The notes beneath the pieces are model-generated. The model ran no database searches, was not told the origin of the DNA, and saw only the letters and a program-made list of their open reading frames with translations. DNA of 8,083 bases from an uncultured Oscillospiraceae bacterium (GTDB taxonomy: Bacteria; Bacillota; Clostridia; Oscillospirales; Acutalibacteraceae): positions 1 to 8,083 of the forward strand of contig CAJUPK010000115.1 of assembly GCA_910588415.1 (NCBI GenBank), read 5' to 3'. Positions 6,041 through 8,083 of this stretch are shown here, piece after piece. The position numbers and the translations under genes are program-made. Position 1 is the first letter of the stretch. Each line of letters begins with the position of its first letter.

Positions 6041-6077
6041 AAACAGAGTACCGATTTGCCGTAAGGGGGTTCTTTTT

Positions 6078-6476
6078 ATGAAAAAACGTGCGCTGTTCCT
6101 GGCCCTGCTGGCCTCGGCGCTGATAGCGCTTTCTGGCTGCTCGGCGCCGAACTCGCTGCAGCTGGACTTGTCCCAGGGCTATGGCAACCACAACAAGCTG
6201 CTGCATTTGAACGCCAGCAATGGGAGCAACCGGCAGCGTATCGAGGACTTTGCGGCTATTTTGGAAAACGCCGCGCCTTTGGAAAAGGACGCGGAGCTGT
6301 TTGCCTATTACCCGGATTACCTGCTGACCATCAGTCGGAAGGGGCAGAAGACCACGGCGCTGGTGGATGTAAACGGCAGCTTTGTGGACTTTATGCTTTT
6401 GGAAGAGGAGCAGGTCTACCGGGCGAATATCAGCCCCCAGGAGCTGAAGGCTTTGGTGCATCAATCCGCCCATTAA
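6078..6476 (+). CDS. Small predicted lipoprotein of unknown function
   Basis: The 132-residue protein begins MKKRALFLALLASALIALSGC, a positively charged N-terminus, hydrophobic core and lipobox (lipidated Cys21), so it should be anchored outside the cytoplasmic membrane. The mature part is soluble and looks like a compact alpha/beta domain: RIEDFAAILENAAPL, then YYPDYLLTISRKG, TALVDVNGSFVDFML and YRANISPQELKALVHQ. I do not recognise a named family. The frame is open upstream to 5952, but the signal peptide and the AAGGGGG at 6063-6069 fix the ATG at 6078. A strong sigma-A promoter precedes it, and its stop is 21 nt before the cysteine desulfidase start, so the two are probably cotranscribed. 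A role in cysteine metabolism would rest on this neighbourhood alone. Confidence 0.85.
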   Translation: MKKRALFLALLASALIALSGCSAPNSLQLDLSQGYGNHNKLLHLNASNGSNRQRIEDFAAILENAAPLEKDAELFAYYPDYLLTISRKGQKTTALVDVNGSFVDFMLLEEEQVYRANISPQELKALVHQSAH

Positions 6477-6497
6477 CCGTGGAAGGGAGAGCTGGCG

Positions 6498-7772
6498 ATG
6501 CTGACGGAGAAGACAAAACGCGGGTATACCGCTCTGCTGGAAGAGGAGCTGAAGCTTGCCACGGGCTGCACAGAGCCTATCGCCCTGGCCTATGCGGCCG
6601 CCCGGCTGCGGGAGCTTTTGGGAGAGAGGCCGGAGCGTCTGCGGATAGAGGTTTCCGGCAATATCATCAAAAATGTAAAGTCCGTGGTGGTGCCCAACAC
6701 CGGAGGGCTGAAGGGCATAGAGGCCGCGGTGGCAGCGGGCATTGTGGCTGGTGAAGCGGGAAAATGCCTGCAGGTGATTGCCGAGGTCCCCGTGGAAAAG
6801 CACGGGGAGATTGCCCGGTATCTCCAGAGCGCCCAGATGGAGGTGGCCTGCGCCCAGACGCCGCGGCTGCTGGACATCCGTCTGACTGGCTGGTCGGCAG
6901 CCCACTGGGCGGTGGTACATATTGCCAACAGCCACAGCAACCTGGTCCACGAGGAGCTGGACGGGAATTTGCTGCTGGACAAGCCAGCGGACGACCAGCC
7001 CCTTTTGGCGGACAAGCCCCTGCTGCGGGTAAAGGACATTTTGGAGTATGCGGACACAGTGGATGTGGAGGAGGTGGCCTGTCTGCTGGAGCGGCAGGCT
7101 GCCTGCAACCTGGCCATTGCCCAGGCTGGCCTGGAGGGCAGCTGGGGGGCTAACATTGGGTCTGTGCTGCTGGACGCTTACCCGGATGACATAAAGACCC
7201 GGGCAAAGGCCTGGGCCGCGGCTGGCAGCGACGCCCGTATGAGCGGCTGCCAGCTGCCTGTGGTCATTCTGTCCGGCTCTGGGAACCAGGGCATCACGGC
7301 CTCTGTGCCAGTGGTGAAGTATGCCCAGTTCCTGGGCGTGGACCGGGAAAAGCTGTACCGGGCGCTGCTGGTCAGCGATTTGGTGACCCTGGAGCAGAAG
7401 TCCGGCATTGGGCGGCTGTCCGCCTACTGTGGGGCGGTCAGCGCGGGAGTGGGAGCCGGGGCCGGCATTGCCTATCTGCTGGACGGCAGCTTTGAGGCCA
7501 TTGCCCATACCATTGTCAATGCGGTGGCCATTATCAGCGGCACAATCTGCGACGGGGCCAAGCCCTCCTGCGCGGCGAAAATTGCCGCCAGCGTGGACGC
7601 GGGAATTCTAGGCTACCACATGTATAAGGCCAGCCAGGAGTTTAAAAGCGGCGACGGCATTGTCACCCGCACGGTGGATGACACCATTGCCAATATTGGC
7701 GTTTTGGCCCAGGAGGGGATGCGCCAGACAGACCGCACCATTTTGGAAATTATGACCACGCGCTGCAACTGA
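6498..7772 (+). CDS. cyuA: L-cysteine desulfidase, CyuA/UPF0597 (YhaM) family
   Basis: This cytoplasmic iron-sulfur enzyme is predicted to cleave L-cysteine to pyruvate, ammonia and hydrogen sulfide. The 424-residue protein matches the YhaM/CyuA family along its length: GCTEPIALA (Cys24), the SGNIIKN...VPNTGG region, SHSNLVH (~145-151), SDARMSG (~244-250), SGSGNQGITASVPVV (~259-273), LSAYCGAVSAG (Cys311), ICDGAKPSCAAK (Cys351, Cys358) and the C-terminal QTDRTILEIM. The four conserved cysteines are those expected for the Fe-S cluster of this SDH_alpha-like family. Related sequences are often labelled L-serine dehydratase alpha subunit, so serine is an alternative substrate, but the single-chain layout favours cysteine desulfidase. 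The ATG at 6498 follows AAGGGAG. It is second in an operon behind the lipoprotein and ends before an intrinsic terminator. No CyuR-like regulator or transporter is in the window. Confidence 0.9.
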   Translation: MLTEKTKRGYTALLEEELKLATGCTEPIALAYAAARLRELLGERPERLRIEVSGNIIKNVKSVVVPNTGGLKGIEAAVAAGIVAGEAGKCLQVIAEVPVEKHGEIARYLQSAQMEVACAQTPRLLDIRLTGWSAAHWAVVHIANSHSNLVHEELDGNLLLDKPADDQPLLADKPLLRVKDILEYADTVDVEEVACLLERQAACNLAIAQAGLEGSWGANIGSVLLDAYPDDIKTRAKAWAAAGSDARMSGCQLPVVILSGSGNQGITASVPVVKYAQFLGVDREKLYRALLVSDLVTLEQKSGIGRLSAYCGAVSAGVGAGAGIAYLLDGSFEAIAHTIVNAVAIISGTICDGAKPSCAAKIAASVDAGILGYHMYKASQEFKSGDGIVTRTVDDTIANIGVLAQEGMRQTDRTILEIMTTRCN

Positions 7773-7821
7773 AGCCTGCTGAGACAAGAGAACGGCGGGC
7801 AGGAATGGGAAGAACATAATA

Positions 7822-7860
7822 AAAAACATCCCCGGTACAAGCTGGGGATGTTTCTATTTG
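7822..7860 (+). terminator. Intrinsic terminator of the lipoprotein-cyuA operon
   Basis: AAACATCCCC (7824-7833) pairs with GGGGATGTTT (7844-7853), with two further inner pairs, and TTTCTATTT follows. An A-run at 7821-7826 would give the minus strand a T-tract too, so it may work in both directions. It lies about 50 nt after the cyuA stop. Confidence 0.9.
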
Positions 7861-7920
7861 GAAAATTTTACGGATTTCCACAGGCAGTATGGGCGTTGAG
7901 AGCGAAAGGAAAAAGTTTTG

Positions 7921-8070
7921 TCCACTTTTTCAAGAAGTGGAAGAGTTATGCGTTGCATAACTCTAGGCTTGGTGCAAAGCCCCAAGCCCTTGCCGGAGTG
8001 CGCGAACTGTGCGCACGGAGGCCTAACGGTGCGTAAGCTTTCGTTAGCCATTTTCTTTGAAAATGGCTAA
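7921..8070. repeat. Array of six consecutive palindromes in non-coding DNA
   Basis: The stretch from 7861 to the window end has no credible gene but is densely palindromic. Hairpins are: 7921-7941 (TCCACTT/AAGTGGA), 7942-7964 (10-bp perfect stem AGAGTTATGC, loop GTT), 7966-7988 (GGCTTGG/CCAAGCC), 7998-8016 (GTGCGC/GCGCAC), 8020-8049 (GGCCTAACG/CGTTAGCC with a bulged C) and 8044-8070 (12-bp perfect stem, loop TTT). The last two share bases 8044-8049 and exclude each other. It resembles a composite REP/MITE-like element, or a structured RNA read from outside the window. It may continue past the right edge. Confidence 0.75.
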
Positions 8071-8083
8071 AAGGGCTGACACA

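Noticed and set aside
5952..6077. 42-residue N-terminal extension of the lipoprotein
   Set aside because: It overlaps the end of the metalloprotease gene and the promoter. A typical lipoprotein signal peptide begins at 6078 with its own ribosome site.
5946..7508. 520-codon open frame on the minus strand
   Set aside because: It is antisense to the lipoprotein and cysteine desulfidase genes, which have clear family motifs, signal peptide and ribosome sites. Its translation has no recognisable domain and is low-complexity in Gln/His/Leu, as expected of the complement of a GC-rich gene.
7848..8051. Small frames on both strands at the right edge
   Set aside because: They span hairpin-rich repeat DNA, lack ribosome sites, and the + strand one begins inside a terminator.
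1..8083. Novel defence, phage or toxin system
   Set aside because: Every substantial protein gene except the small lipoprotein matches a known family unrelated to defence (HAD, Ger subunits, DUF421, SprT-like, CyuA). No integrase, transposase, nuclease or toxin-antitoxin pair is visible.

Overview
The window is GC-rich bacterial DNA, densely packed, with strong Shine-Dalgarno sites. It carries a complete spore-germinant-receptor operon (GerA, GerB and GerC families), which requires an endospore former. The combination of high GC, Ger genes, an iron-sulfur cysteine desulfidase and many short palindromic intergenic repeats suggests a gut-type clostridium of the Oscillospiraceae/Oscillospirales. 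The order-level placement is inference; no rRNA is present to confirm it.

Layout, left to right. (1) The 3' half of a HAD-family phosphatase gene on the + strand ends at a bidirectional terminator. (2) A minus-strand tricistronic germination operon is read from 4432 down to 435 in the order gerAA, gerAB, gerAC. gerAB and gerAC overlap by 4 nt (ATGA). gerAA and gerAB are separated by about 370 nt of repeats: a tandem pair of ~105-bp palindromic elements, the second of which supplies the last codons and stop of gerAA, plus a cluster of three GC-rich hairpins just before gerAB. (3) A 149-nt divergent region carries an excellent forespore sigma-G-type promoter for the ger operon. Back to back with it is a weaker, similar candidate for a + strand DUF421/YetF-family membrane protein gene. 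(4) After DUF421 comes a consensus sigma-A promoter and a ~157-nt structured RNA that folds like 6S RNA (closing stem, large central bubble, terminal stem-loop) and ends in a T-tract. (5) A small SprT-like zinc metalloprotease/zinc-ribbon gene follows. (6) A second strong sigma-A promoter drives a small lipoprotein gene and an L-cysteine desulfidase (CyuA/UPF0597 family) gene 21 nt apart, closed by an intrinsic terminator. (7) The right edge is non-coding: about 150 nt holding six consecutive palindromes.

Functionally, the centre is a germination locus: the GerA/GerB/GerC receptor of the spore inner membrane, probably made in the forespore, with a divergent DUF421 membrane protein that may share that timing. 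The right half is ordinary vegetative metabolism: cysteine breakdown to pyruvate, ammonia and sulfide with a companion lipoprotein. I saw no CRISPR array, prophage, transposase or defence cassette. The less ordinary content lies in the non-coding DNA.
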